64,000 nt of DNA from the NCBI RefSeq assembly GCF_000733765.1, contig NZ_JPOG01000001.1, forward strand, positions 1,488,001-1,552,000. The letters run 5' to 3'. Origin of the DNA: Algiphilus aromaticivorans DG1253. Its GTDB lineage: Bacteria > Pseudomonadota > Gammaproteobacteria > Nevskiales > Nevskiaceae. Shown piece by piece: positions 48,156 through 56,855 of this stretch (position 1 is its first letter; every line of letters begins with the position of its first letter). A model generated the notes under the pieces. It saw only the letters and a program-made list of their open reading frames with translations, had not been told where the DNA came from and searched no databases. Both the position numbers and the translations under genes were made by a program.

Positions 48156-48811
48156 GACGTCGCCCCATCCGTTTGCGCCCGAAGCATCGCCACGGCAGCA
48201 TCCAGACGCGCCTTCACGGCGTGCGCATCGCCGGTGGCCAGGAATTGCAGGATCAGCCCGTCCATCATCGCCACCATCGCTCCGGCGAGGACATCCAAGC
48301 TCGCTTCATCGTGCACCTGGGCGTCAGCGGCGCGAAGGGCGCACGCAAGCATGGCGATGTAGCCCTCGTACTGCCGGCGTGCCAGATCGGCCCCTGCCCC
48401 GCCATGCAGCGCGGCCAGCGTCAGCTCGTACTGAGCGCGCTGCAGCTCGGGATCGGCGCAGACGTGCGTCCAGTAGGCTTCGGCAAGGCGCTCCAGGGCT
48501 ACGCCCAGCGACGGCGCGCCGCGACAGGCCTGCTCGATCGTCGCGCGAGTTCGCCCGTGTACCGCCTCCAGCACCGCCGCGAGCAAGGCCTGCTTGTCTG
48601 GAAAGAGGTAGTGCACCATCGCCGCATGCACGCCAGCCTCGGCTGCGATCGCGCGCGTGCTGGCAGCCGCAATGCCGCGACGCCCGATGACGCGCACGGC
48701 TGCGGCAAGCAGCGCTTCACGGCGCGCCTCGGCGTCGCCGCCGCCGGACGGACGCCCACGCCTTGGCTCGATTCGTTCCCTGGATTCCTTCTGCTGCATT
48801 TTATTCGTCAT
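48152..48811 (-). CDS. TetR-family transcriptional regulator
   Basis: The 219-residue repressor-like protein has an N-terminal basic tail (RGRPSGGGDAEARRE) and helix-turn-helix (about 35-75: AVRVIGRRGIAAASTRAIAAEAGVHAAMVHYLFPDKQALL). The C-terminal ligand domain is of the BetI/TetR_C type. It is co-transcribed with the amine oxidase and likely responds to an amine or its product. The start may instead be ATG 48799; neither has a clear ribosome site. Confidence 0.9.
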   Translation of the reverse strand: MTNKMQQKESRERIEPRRGRPSGGGDAEARREALLAAAVRVIGRRGIAAASTRAIAAEAGVHAAMVHYLFPDKQALLAAVLEAVHGRTRATIEQACRGAPSLGVALERLAEAYWTHVCADPELQRAQYELTLAALHGGAGADLARRQYEGYIAMLACALRAADAQVHDEASLDVLAGAMVAMMDGLILQFLATGDAHAVKARLDAAVAMLRAQTDGATS

Positions 48812-48820
48812 TTGCCGAAT
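48803..48820. promoter_or_regulatory. Candidate TetR operator
   Basis: ATTCGTCA-TT-TGCCGAAT is an 18-base inverted repeat with 7 of 8 matching pairs. It overlaps the start codon at 48811 and sits in the gap before divergent dacB. The position suits self-repression. Confidence 0.5.
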
Positions 48821-48885
48821 TATGGCGGGTGATCTTCCATGCCCGCAAGCGATAACACTCCCTCTATGAGGGCTAAGATCGCCGC

Positions 48886-50376
48886 ATGCCCGATTCAGCT
48901 TTCATACGCAACGGATCGGTCGCGCTCGCGGCCGCTGTCGGTCTGGTGCTGGCAGGCCTCTCTGGCGCGTCGGCGCAGCTGCCATCCAATTGGCCGGAAC
49001 TCGGCACGATCGAAGCAGATGGCGCTCGCGTTTCCGCACTGGCTATCGACCTGGAGACCGGCCGCACTCTCGCTCAGCGCAACCCGTCGGCGCGCCTGAT
49101 TCCCGCCTCGCTCAGCAAGCTCTATACAGCGGCCGGCGCATTGCGTCACTGGGGACCGGAGCACCGCTTCGTGACGCGCCTGCTGGGCGCCGAGCCCACC
49201 GGCGATGGCCGTATCGACGGCGATCTGGTGATGCTCGGCGGCGCCGACCCGGATCTCGGCCGGGAAGAGCTCCGCACGATGGTCGCCGCCCTGCGCGCAC
49301 GCGGCGTGGCGCATGTCAGCGGCGACCTCATCATCGACGAGAGCCTGCTCGGACGCATCGAGTGCCAAACGAGGGATCGCTGCGAGGCGCGCGCACAGAG
49401 CAGTTATGCCTTCGACGGGCCGCTTTCCGCCGCGGGCATCGATTACGGCAGCCTTGAGGTCACCATCCGCCCGAACGCCAAGACCGGTCAGGAAGCCACG
49501 GTCCGCCTGGCCCCGGCGCATCTGCCCGAGCCGCAGATTCGCGGTCATGTCCGCACTGTCCCGGCCGACGGTGCGCTGGCGCTTTGGCTGCGTCGAGAAA
49601 CGCCGGATGCCGGCCCGCCCCTGCTCCACATCAGTGGCCAGATTCCACGCGGGCACGCACCGGTGAAACGCTCGCGCTCGGTGGGTGACGCGGCAGCTCA
49701 TACCGGTCGCGTGCTGCGCCAGTTGCTGCGCGCCGGGGGCGTTCGCGTTTCCGGGGAAACGCGCGTGCGCAGCGAAGCCGATACCGCCATTGGCGAACTG
49801 CACGAGCTGGCGCGCGTTGAAAGTGCACCTCTGGCAGAGCAGCTGCGTCGCATGCAGCACTATTCGAATAACTACATGGCCGATCTGCTCACCCTGCACC
49901 TGGCGCACGAGCTTAATGGCGCGCCGCTGGCGCTATCCGAGGCAGCGGACCTGCTTATGGAAGGACGGAAAAGCGATACGGCGACCGAGACCGCCGCACT
50001 CCTGGACAGCGGCAGCGGGCTATCGGTGAGCAGCAAGCTATCGGCAAGGGATCTGGTAGATCTTCTGGTAACGACCTACGACGACCCGGCGCTGTTTCCG
50101 AGCTTTCTGGGCAGCCTGCCGGTGCCGGCGTTCTCCAACTCTGGTCAACTGCGCGGTGGCGATACGCTCTGGCAACGGCGCATCGCTGCCAAGACCGGCT
50201 GGCTCAGCGAGCCGGTGGGCGTGCGCGCGGTAGCCGGCTACGCGCGGACGCTTAGTGGTCGCTGGATCGCCTTCGCCATCGTGCTGAACGGCACAGAAAA
50301 AAGGCCGGCGCTTGCGCGCCGGCCCAGTCTTTCCGCGATCCGACAAGATGTCACCTCGCTGATTGCGGCCTACTAG
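48886..50376 (+). CDS. dacB: D-alanyl-D-alanine carboxypeptidase/endopeptidase, PBP4 (DacB) type
   Basis: The 496-residue periplasmic peptidase (S13 family) trims or cleaves peptidoglycan cross-bridges. It has a signal peptide to about residue 30 (GLSGASA), SxxK at S75-LSK78 (PASLSKLY), SxN in HYSNNYMADLL, and KTG in AAKTGWLSEPVG. The large insert domain typical of PBP4 lies between the first two motifs. The last 30 codons include a palindrome (50303-50324) translated as RPALARRP that serves the convergent gene as terminator. Confidence 0.93.
   Translation: MPDSAFIRNGSVALAAAVGLVLAGLSGASAQLPSNWPELGTIEADGARVSALAIDLETGRTLAQRNPSARLIPASLSKLYTAAGALRHWGPEHRFVTRLLGAEPTGDGRIDGDLVMLGGADPDLGREELRTMVAALRARGVAHVSGDLIIDESLLGRIECQTRDRCEARAQSSYAFDGPLSAAGIDYGSLEVTIRPNAKTGQEATVRLAPAHLPEPQIRGHVRTVPADGALALWLRRETPDAGPPLLHISGQIPRGHAPVKRSRSVGDAAAHTGRVLRQLLRAGGVRVSGETRVRSEADTAIGELHELARVESAPLAEQLRRMQHYSNNYMADLLTLHLAHELNGAPLALSEAADLLMEGRKSDTATETAALLDSGSGLSVSSKLSARDLVDLLVTTYDDPALFPSFLGSLPVPAFSNSGQLRGGDTLWQRRIAAKTGWLSEPVGVRAVAGYARTLSGRWIAFAIVLNGTEKRPALARRPSLSAIRQDVTSLIAAY
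50297..50324 (-). terminator. Intrinsic terminator of the DUF5666 gene, inside the dacB coding sequence
   Basis: On the reverse strand a perfect 9-bp stem (GGCCGGCGC/GCGCCGGCC) with a 4-base loop is followed at once by six T. It is a textbook Rho-independent terminator 65 bases after the DUF5666 stop (50389), and lies within the last codons of convergent dacB. Confidence 0.85.
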
Positions 50377-50388
50377 CTACTGCCGCTA

Positions 50389-51927
50389 TCAATCCTCGCT
50401 GTCGTCGTCAGTATCGTCATCCGTATCATCGTCGCTGTCTTCATCGCTGTCATCGTCATCGTCGCGCTCGATCTCGGTGGCGTGGAAGGTATCGGCGGTG
50501 ACACCTTCGTAGCGCCCATCAACCTCTACCCGATCACCGACGCCGAGGGAGGCGAAGAAGCTGGCGGCGTCGCTGTCGTCGAATGCGGTGTTGCCGTCCA
50601 CCTGTACCTGCACACCCGAAACATCCAGAGTGCCCGCAGCCTCATCGAAGCTGCGAACGATGCCATCGATCTTGTCGTCATCCCCGTCGTCGTCCTCGCG
50701 CTCGACACGAACTGCGCGCAGGGGGTTGCCACCGTCCGCCGGCTCGCGCGCAGCGATCTCGACGTAGTCGCCCTGGGCGAGATCACCGAGCTCGAAGCGC
50801 CGGTCATCATCGCGATCGTCACTGAGCCGCGCGCTCGCATCAACGGCCACGCGTACGCCGAAGATGTCGATGCCCATATCGTCGGCTGACTGCACTGGAC
50901 CGGTCAGCTCAACCGAGCCAGCATCGTCGTCGCGGTCGCTGCCGAAGTCGTCATCGAAGGAGATCTCGCTCGCAAGCAGCGTGCCGTCTCCAATGACGAT
51001 TCCTTCAACCTCGACCGCGGCATCGACCGCGATATTCTGCGGGCCGCCATCATCGAACTCGGTGCGACCGTCAAAGCGCACCGTCACGCCGCGCAACAGG
51101 AAACTGCTGGCGTCTATCACTTCGTCGATGCTGCCCTCCAGCTCCACCTCGGTGTTGTCCTCGTCGAGGAAGTCGCGGAAGGCGTCATCGTTCTCCTCGT
51201 CGACCTCGTCGGCGATAAGGACGCCGCTTTCGAGACTGCCTTCAACCTCGACGAGCAGCCCGTCCATGAGTGCCCCGTCGTCGTCGATGTCCAGCTCGGC
51301 CGCGGAATAGTCAACGCTCAACTCGCCGATACGGAAGCTCTGCGCGCCCTCGTCCAGGCCAGCCACGCGTCCGACCACCTCAACCTCATCGCGGTCGTCG
51401 TCGCGCCCGATGTAGCTGGCCGCGACACCCTCACCGACCGTGCGGCGGCCGCTGACTTCCAGCCGGTCACCGACGCTGATATCGGTCAGCGCGAGGCCGT
51501 CGAGCACCGTCGCCGGGACCACGCGTACGTGCTGGCCTGCGACCGTGAGCGTCTCTGCAACGCTGTCGACCGCACTTACCGGCCCCGAGATCGTGGCGTC
51601 ATAACGTACGGTCTGCGCACGCAGCGTGCCGTCGTCGTCGCGCGTGGCCTCGACCTCGACGATCTGCCCGACACGAAGCGCCTCTTCAGACCCGCCCGCA
51701 TCGCGGATGACGAAATTGGCGTCATCGGTGACGAAGCGCCGCTCACCGACACGAACGCTGCCGAAGCCGGTGACCGCACCGCGCACGAAGACCTTGGAGG
51801 TCACTCCGGTGCCGTTGACGTCGCCGAGGGCCGGATTGGTATCCCCGCCCCCGCCGCAGGCCGCGACTGCCAGGCCGAGGGCAGCCGGCGCGAGCATGCG
51901 TCGAATGATGTCTGCTGTGCTGATCAT
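50389..51927 (-). CDS. DUF5666-type repeat lipoprotein
   Basis: The 512-residue exported protein has a lipoprotein signal with Cys24 (GLAVAACGGGG). It holds about six to seven repeats of a small OB-like beta domain (VRGAVTGFGSVRVGERRFVTDDANF; VELEGSIDEVIDASSFLLRGVTVRFDG; IDGIVRSFDEAAGTLDVSGVQVQVDG), as in DUF5666. It is extremely acidic, with an Asp-rich end (DDDDSDEDSDDDTDDD) suited to cation binding. Function unknown. It overlaps the upstream DUF6502 gene by ATGA and ends before a strong terminator. Confidence 0.85.
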   Translation of the reverse strand: MISTADIIRRMLAPAALGLAVAACGGGGDTNPALGDVNGTGVTSKVFVRGAVTGFGSVRVGERRFVTDDANFVIRDAGGSEEALRVGQIVEVEATRDDDGTLRAQTVRYDATISGPVSAVDSVAETLTVAGQHVRVVPATVLDGLALTDISVGDRLEVSGRRTVGEGVAASYIGRDDDRDEVEVVGRVAGLDEGAQSFRIGELSVDYSAAELDIDDDGALMDGLLVEVEGSLESGVLIADEVDEENDDAFRDFLDEDNTEVELEGSIDEVIDASSFLLRGVTVRFDGRTEFDDGGPQNIAVDAAVEVEGIVIGDGTLLASEISFDDDFGSDRDDDAGSVELTGPVQSADDMGIDIFGVRVAVDASARLSDDRDDDRRFELGDLAQGDYVEIAAREPADGGNPLRAVRVEREDDDGDDDKIDGIVRSFDEAAGTLDVSGVQVQVDGNTAFDDSDAASFFASLGVGDRVEVDGRYEGVTADTFHATEIERDDDDDSDEDSDDDTDDDTDDDSED

Positions 51928-52730
51928 GCGTAAGGTCCTCCTTCAGGGGGGGTCATGTCGAAGTAATACAGGCCAACGCCGGTGAAGCGATCCTGGCCGG
52001 GGTCTTCGGCGCTCGTCGCGCCGATATCGTTGTTGAGGGATTCGAGCCACTGCTGCCCCTGCTCCCGGACGAGAGCTTCAAGGCGTTGGCATCCGGCCTC
52101 GTCGAGGCCGCGGAAGACGAGCTTTCGCTCGATACGTGGTTCATCACCGCGCAGGTTGTGATCGATGGTGTCGACCAGCGCGGCCGCGTTCTCGCCGAGG
52201 AAAGGAATCCGGTCGGCCTCATCACCACCGCCCGGAATGAAACCGCGTTTGCAGAGCCGTACGGACTCCTGGCGTCGCTCGACGATCTCCATGCGCTGCA
52301 GCTCGCGCAGCAGCGTCTGCCACGGCAGATCGCAGCCCACCGCACGCACCAGGGCCCTGAAGCTCCCCGACTCGCCTTCCACGAGAAGCTCGCGCGGCTG
52401 GCCGTCCGCATCCGTCCAGTCCGCACCACGCAGCCAGTACGTAACCACGCGATTGAGCGGGTGACGTCCGCCGAGCCGCTCGTCAGAGCCTTCGCCGTCA
52501 AGGTCGACCAGGCGCGCCACCTCGGCGCGTGTCAGGCCGGTCAGCGTGGCAACCCGGGATTTATTGGTCGGGCGACCACCGATGCCGTAGGCCTCACGGG
52601 CGACATCCACGAAGGCCTTCTTTGCGATGTCGTGGAAATCGCGCGTGGTCAGTCCGTGCCGCATGGCAATCCGCGCAACGGGGCGCAGAAGCTGGTAAAG
52701 ACTGTTCGCTAGTAGCGTCTTTATTTCCAT
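51924..52730 (-). CDS. DUF6502-type protein, probable regulator
   Basis: The 268-residue soluble protein begins MEIKTLLANSLYQLLRPVARIAMRHGLTTRDFHDIAKKAFVDVA. It contains a winged-helix-like segment (about 60-85: SRVATLTGLTRAEVARLVDLD), and ends in a conserved GVGLYYFDM. From memory, DUF6502 proteins pair with DUF5666 lipoproteins. The start at 52730 is set by the promoter: the predicted transcript start is about two bases upstream, so the start at 52751 would lie outside the message. An autoregulator of the pair is plausible. Confidence 0.8.
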   Translation of the reverse strand: MEIKTLLANSLYQLLRPVARIAMRHGLTTRDFHDIAKKAFVDVAREAYGIGGRPTNKSRVATLTGLTRAEVARLVDLDGEGSDERLGGRHPLNRVVTYWLRGADWTDADGQPRELLVEGESGSFRALVRAVGCDLPWQTLLRELQRMEIVERRQESVRLCKRGFIPGGGDEADRIPFLGENAAALVDTIDHNLRGDEPRIERKLVFRGLDEAGCQRLEALVREQGQQWLESLNNDIGATSAEDPGQDRFTGVGLYYFDMTPPEGGPYA

Positions 52731-52732
52731 AT

Positions 52733-52751
52733 TTGGTATATTTACTACCAA
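52733..52751. promoter_or_regulatory. Candidate operator over the -10 element
   Basis: TTGGTA and TACCAA form a perfect inverted repeat with a 7-base spacer. The spacer carries the -10, so a bound dimer would block polymerase. The likely binder is the adjacent DUF6502 protein (inference). Confidence 0.55.
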
Positions 52752-52767
52752 TATTGAATTTCGTCAA
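52739..52767 (-). promoter_or_regulatory. Promoter of the DUF6502-DUF5666 operon
   Basis: On the reverse strand TTGACG (52762-52767), 17 bases, then TAAATA (52739-52744): close to sigma-70 consensus, the best promoter in the window. The transcript would begin near 52732, giving a leader of about two bases before ATG 52730. Confidence 0.75.
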
Positions 52768-52866
52768 GGCACGCGTCATACCGACGATGAAATCGACCAA
52801 AGTTGCGGTGACGATCGGCGCTCTTGCCGATAGGCTTGCCGCACATCCGAACGAAGAGATCGATCC

Positions 52867-53895
52867 ATGGCGAAGGCTGCGCAGCGCATTCCGGTCACCC
52901 TTCTCGAAGGCGACGGTATCGGTCCCGAGATCGTCGCGGCGAGTTGCCGGGTTCTCGACGCGCTCGGCGCACCTTTCGACTGGGAACCCCAGCCCGCCGG
53001 TCTGAGCGCTGTCGACAGCCACGGCGACCCGCTGCCGCAGGCAACGCTGGATAGCATCCGGCGCAACGGCCTGGCGCTGAAGGGGCCGCTGACCACCCCG
53101 GTGGGTAAGGGCATCCGATCGATCAACGTCCGTCTGCGCGAGGAGTTCCAGCTCTACGCCAATTTGCGACCCGCGCGTACCATCGTCGAGGGCGGCCGCT
53201 TCGCGGACATCGATCTGGTGCTGGTGCGCGAGAACCTCGAGGGTTTCTACGTCGGCTACGAGCACTACATTCCGGTTGGCGGCGATCCCAAGGCCGTGGC
53301 CGAGAGCGCCGGCATCAATACCCGTGAGGGCTGCCGCCGCATCGCCGAGTGGACCTTCGACTATGCCGCACGCCACGGCCGCAAGAAGGTCACCATCGTC
53401 CACAAAGCCAACATCCTCAAGCTGCTGACCGGACTCTTCCTGGAAACGGCGATGGAGGTCGGCAAGCGCTACGAAGGCCAGATCGCCATCGAGGAACGCA
53501 TCGTCGACAACTGCGCCATGCAGCTGGTCATGAACCCCTGGCAGTTCGACGTGCTGCTGACCACGAATCTCTTCGGCGACATCCTCTCCGACCAGATCGC
53601 CGGGCTCATCGGCGGCCTCGGCATGGCCCCCGGCGGCAATATCGGCAAGGACGCTGCCATCTTCGAGGCCGTGCACGGCTCGGCGCCGGACATCGCCGGC
53701 AAGGGCCTCGCCAACCCCAGCGCACTGCTGCTGGCCGCCGCGATGATGCTGGAGCACGTCGACGAGCACGAGCGCGCCGAACGCCTGCGCACCGCACTGC
53801 ACACCACCATCAACACCGACGGCATCCGCACCGGCGACCTCGGCGGCAAGGCCAGCACCGAGCAATTCGCCGACGGCCTGATCGCGCGGCTCTGA
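52867..53895 (+). CDS. NAD-type isocitrate dehydrogenase
   Basis: The 342-residue beta-decarboxylating dehydrogenase has GDGIGPEIV, the substrate-binding NVRLREEFQLYANLRPART, the catalytic Tyr in VRENLEGFYVGYEHY, Lys in IVHKANILKL, and the signature NLFGDILSDQIAGLIGGLGMAPGGNIG. Serine in place of the LeuB substrate pattern and the EGFYVGYEHY phrase favour isocitrate dehydrogenase (NAD) over 3-isopropylmalate dehydrogenase. It lies alone. It could supply 2-oxoglutarate together with acnA. Confidence 0.88.
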   Translation: MAKAAQRIPVTLLEGDGIGPEIVAASCRVLDALGAPFDWEPQPAGLSAVDSHGDPLPQATLDSIRRNGLALKGPLTTPVGKGIRSINVRLREEFQLYANLRPARTIVEGGRFADIDLVLVRENLEGFYVGYEHYIPVGGDPKAVAESAGINTREGCRRIAEWTFDYAARHGRKKVTIVHKANILKLLTGLFLETAMEVGKRYEGQIAIEERIVDNCAMQLVMNPWQFDVLLTTNLFGDILSDQIAGLIGGLGMAPGGNIGKDAAIFEAVHGSAPDIAGKGLANPSALLLAAAMMLEHVDEHERAERLRTALHTTINTDGIRTGDLGGKASTEQFADGLIARL

Positions 53896-53923
53896 CAGCG
53901 GTGACGCGCGACTGAATCGATGC

Positions 53924-55618
53924 TCAGGCGATAGCGACCAGCTCTCGCACCAGCAACTGCGCCGCCGTCTCCCCACGGAAACGATTCACGCTGAGCTGAT
54001 AGACCAGTGCAACCCGCGCGCCGGGTGCGGCCATGCGCTCGGCACCGCCGAAATCGATGCCGGCCACCGTCACGCCGGCGGCGTCGAAGCGATAGCGGAC
54101 ATGGTCGCTGCCGACGATGCGCGCGTCGCGTACGACGAATAGCCCGTCGAAGACCGGCTCGGGGAAGGCCTGCCCCCACGGCCCGGCCGCTTCCAGGGCC
54201 AGGGCCGTATCCAGATTCAGTTCTTCGGCACCGAGCGCGCCGTCGGTCTCGAAGCGCGCCTCCAAATCGGCTTCGCTCAGCTGCTCGCGGCAAACCTTGT
54301 CGAAGACTTCGGCGAAGACCTCAAGCCGGCTGCGTTGAAGGCTGAGCCCGGCAGCCATGGCGTGACCGCCGAACTTGTCGATCAGCTCGGGCTGAGCTCG
54401 GTCCACTGCCGCGATGGCGTCACGGATGTGCAAGCCGGGGATCGAGCGCGCCGAGCCCTTGAGCACGCCCTCTTCGCTGCTCGGCGCAAAGGCGATGACG
54501 GGCCGGTGCGCGCTCTGCTTGGCGCGCGAGGCAACCAGACCGACCACCCCTTCGTGCCAACCATCCTCGTAGAGGCAGATGCCTACAGCGTCCTCGATCA
54601 CACGGGCGGTCTCGCTGCCGGCGACCATATCCGCCTCGATGTCCCGACGGGAACGATTCAGCGCGTCCAGTTCACCGGCCATGGCCAGGGCGGCCTCCGG
54701 CTCGTCGCAGAGCAGGCAGGCAACCCCCTGCCCCATGTTCTCGAGCCGGCCAGCGGCGTTCAGGCGCGGGCCCACCACGAAGCCCAGCGTGGCGGCATCG
54801 GCGTTCTCGGCCTCCCGGCCGGCGATCTGCAGCAGCGCATTGATGCCGGCGCTGGCCCGCCCGGCACGAATCCGGGCCAGACCTTGGGCGACAAAGACAC
54901 GGTTGTTGTGATCCAGCGGCACGACGTCCGCCACCGTGCCCAGCGCCACAAGATCGAGCAGACCGGCCAGCGCCAGCCGGTCGCGCCCCAGTCGGGCGCG
55001 TAGTGCGGCGAGCAGATAGAAGGCCACGCCGACGCCGGCAAGCGCCTTGCTCGGAAAACCGTCGCCGGGAAGATTCGGATTGACGATGGCGTCGGCCGCC
55101 GGAAGCTCCGGGCCGGGCAGATGATGGTCGGTGACGATGACCTGCATGCCCAGGGCCTGGGCGTGCGCGACGCCCGTGACATTGGCGATGCCGCAGTCCA
55201 CCGTAACCAGCACTTCGGCTTCCCGGGCGTGAGCCGCATCGACCAATGCCGGCGACAGGCCATAGCCCATCGTGAAGCGATCGGGAATGACGTGATCCAG
55301 ATGCTTGGCACCCAGAGCGCGCAGACCGCGCAGCAGCAGCGCCGTGCTGGTGGCGCCGTCGGCATCGTAGTCGCCGGCAATGCAGATGCGGCGGCCCGCG
55401 GAGACGGCCTCGGCGAGCAAATCGGCAGCCGCATCGAGGCCACCCAGGCCATCCGGCGGCAGCAGACGGCTCAACCCATAGTCGGCCTGCGCAGACTCGG
55501 CGACGCCACGTCCCGCGTAGACCCGCCGCACCACCGGATGCAGCGATCCCGGCAGCGCCCCGGCGCCGTCAGCATTGCGGCGCAGTAGCGGCAGATGCGC
55601 TGCGGCGTCGCCACTCAC
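53924..55618 (-). CDS. recJ: Single-stranded-DNA exonuclease RecJ
   Basis: RecJ (564 residues; 577 in E. coli) degrades single-stranded DNA 5' to 3' in recombination and mismatch repair. DHH-family motifs: GDYDADGATSTALL, VTVDCGI, VTDHHLPG, and GFVVGPRLNAAGRLENMG, then DHHA1 with HAMAAGLSL (GGHAMAAG), and the OB fold at the C-terminus. The start is GTG 55618, overlapping the thrC stop (GTGA); the longer open frame upstream lies within thrC. Confidence 0.94.
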   Translation of the reverse strand: MSGDAAAHLPLLRRNADGAGALPGSLHPVVRRVYAGRGVAESAQADYGLSRLLPPDGLGGLDAAADLLAEAVSAGRRICIAGDYDADGATSTALLLRGLRALGAKHLDHVIPDRFTMGYGLSPALVDAAHAREAEVLVTVDCGIANVTGVAHAQALGMQVIVTDHHLPGPELPAADAIVNPNLPGDGFPSKALAGVGVAFYLLAALRARLGRDRLALAGLLDLVALGTVADVVPLDHNNRVFVAQGLARIRAGRASAGINALLQIAGREAENADAATLGFVVGPRLNAAGRLENMGQGVACLLCDEPEAALAMAGELDALNRSRRDIEADMVAGSETARVIEDAVGICLYEDGWHEGVVGLVASRAKQSAHRPVIAFAPSSEEGVLKGSARSIPGLHIRDAIAAVDRAQPELIDKFGGHAMAAGLSLQRSRLEVFAEVFDKVCREQLSEADLEARFETDGALGAEELNLDTALALEAAGPWGQAFPEPVFDGLFVVRDARIVGSDHVRYRFDAAGVTVAGIDFGGAERMAAPGARVALVYQLSVNRFRGETAAQLLVRELVAIA

Positions 55619-56739
55619 GCCATCTTCTTGGCCAGCAGGTCGGCGATGGCGCCGCGCTCGGCGGGCACCTTGACGATGTGATCCAGCGCACCGCGCATGG
55701 CGATCTCGGGATCCTTCAGGCCGTGGCCGGTCAGTGTGCAGACAACGGTGCTGCCGTCCGCGATCTTGCCGCGCTTGATGTCGCGCAACGCGCCCGCCAG
55801 CGAAGCCGCCGAGGCCGGCTCGCAGAAGACGCCTTCGCGCTCGGCGAGCTTGGCCTGCGTATCGAGAATCTCCTCGTCGGAAAGCTCGTCGAACCAGCCG
55901 CCGGATTCCTTCTGGACCACATGTGCCGGCTCCCACGACTGCGGATCGCCAATACGGATGGCGGTAGCCACCGTATCGGGATCAGCCACCGGCCCGCCGC
56001 GCATGAAGGGCGCGCTACCGGAGGCCTGAAAGCCCAGCATGACGGGCCGGCGATCCGTCATCGCCGGATGCGGTGCACGGCAATCGCCGGCGCAAAAGGC
56101 GCAGGCGGGCGTGCCCTGCCCGATGGCTTCGGTATAGCCAATCCAGTGCGCGGTGATGTTGCCCGCGTTGCCGACCGGGAGACAGTGATAATCGGGGGCC
56201 GCGCCGAGCGCGTCCACGATCTCGAAGGCCGCCGTCTTCTGCCCCTGCAGGCGATAGGGATTGATCGAGTTGACGATGGTCACCGGGCTGGTCTCGCCGA
56301 CTTCCTTGACCAGGCGCATGCCGGCGTCGAAATTGCCTTCGATCTGCACGATGACCGCGCCGTGCATGACCGCCTGCGCCAACTTGCCGGCGGCGATCTT
56401 GCCGTCGGGCACCACCACCAGCGCGGTGATGCCGGCGCGCGCGGCGTAGGCAGCAGCAGCAGCCGAAGTATTGCCGGTGGAGGCGCAGATCACCGCCCGC
56501 GCGCCCTCGTCGACGGCCTGCGTCACGGCCACCGTCATGCCGCGATCCTTGAAGGAGCCGGTGGGGTTCAGGCCCTCGTACTTGACCAGGATGCGCCCGC
56601 CGAAGCCGACGTCGCGCACCAGGTTATCCAGTTCGATAAGCGGCGTGTTGCCCTCGCCGAGGCTGATGGCGCGTGCCTCCGCCGAGATCGGGAGCCGGTT
56701 GCGATAAGCCTCGACGAGGCCGGTGTAACGATGGGGCAT
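55615..56739 (-). CDS. thrC: Threonine synthase
   Basis: This 374-residue PLP enzyme converts O-phosphohomoserine to threonine. The PLP Lys is K64 in GSFKDRGMT, with ASTGNTSAAAAAYAARAG near the phosphate site and VGNAGN later. The short type (about 350-400) differs from the E. coli long type (428). It lies 116 bases downstream of hom on the same strand and overlaps recJ. No thrB is in the window. Confidence 0.95.
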   Translation of the reverse strand: MPHRYTGLVEAYRNRLPISAEARAISLGEGNTPLIELDNLVRDVGFGGRILVKYEGLNPTGSFKDRGMTVAVTQAVDEGARAVICASTGNTSAAAAAYAARAGITALVVVPDGKIAAGKLAQAVMHGAVIVQIEGNFDAGMRLVKEVGETSPVTIVNSINPYRLQGQKTAAFEIVDALGAAPDYHCLPVGNAGNITAHWIGYTEAIGQGTPACAFCAGDCRAPHPAMTDRRPVMLGFQASGSAPFMRGGPVADPDTVATAIRIGDPQSWEPAHVVQKESGGWFDELSDEEILDTQAKLAEREGVFCEPASAASLAGALRDIKRGKIADGSTVVCTLTGHGLKDPEIAMRGALDHIVKVPAERGAIADLLAKKMA

Positions 56740-56769
56740 GAGTGTCTTTATTCCGGTTTCAGGAGCATC

Positions 56770-56830
56770 GCATACTGCTTGAATAAATAACTATAATTAT
56801 ATGAATTTTATGAAAATATTCGAAGTATGC
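56770..56830. repeat. Wide inverted repeat around the thrC promoter
   Basis: GCATACT at 56770-56776 and AGTATGC at 56824-56830 are perfect 7-base arms 47 bases apart, enclosing the promoter. Next to them TTGAA and TTCGAA extend the similarity. It could bind a looping regulator or be chance. Confidence 0.4.
56796..56824 (-). promoter_or_regulatory. Candidate thrC promoter in an AT-rich island
   Basis: On the reverse strand a perfect TATAAT (56796-56801) follows TTCGAA (56819-56824) with 17 bases between. The -35 is poor. The AT-rich block (about 56775-56825) is the only one in this GC-rich run, so thrC-recJ likely has its own promoter. Confidence 0.55.
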
Positions 56831-56855
56831 GTTCAATGATAAAGCGCTCTGGATT

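Noticed and set aside
50401-50470. Short triplet-like repeats (GTCATC/GTCGTC) suggesting a microsatellite or CRISPR-like array
   Set aside because: They encode the Asp-rich tail of the DUF5666 protein; there are no constant repeats with variable spacers.
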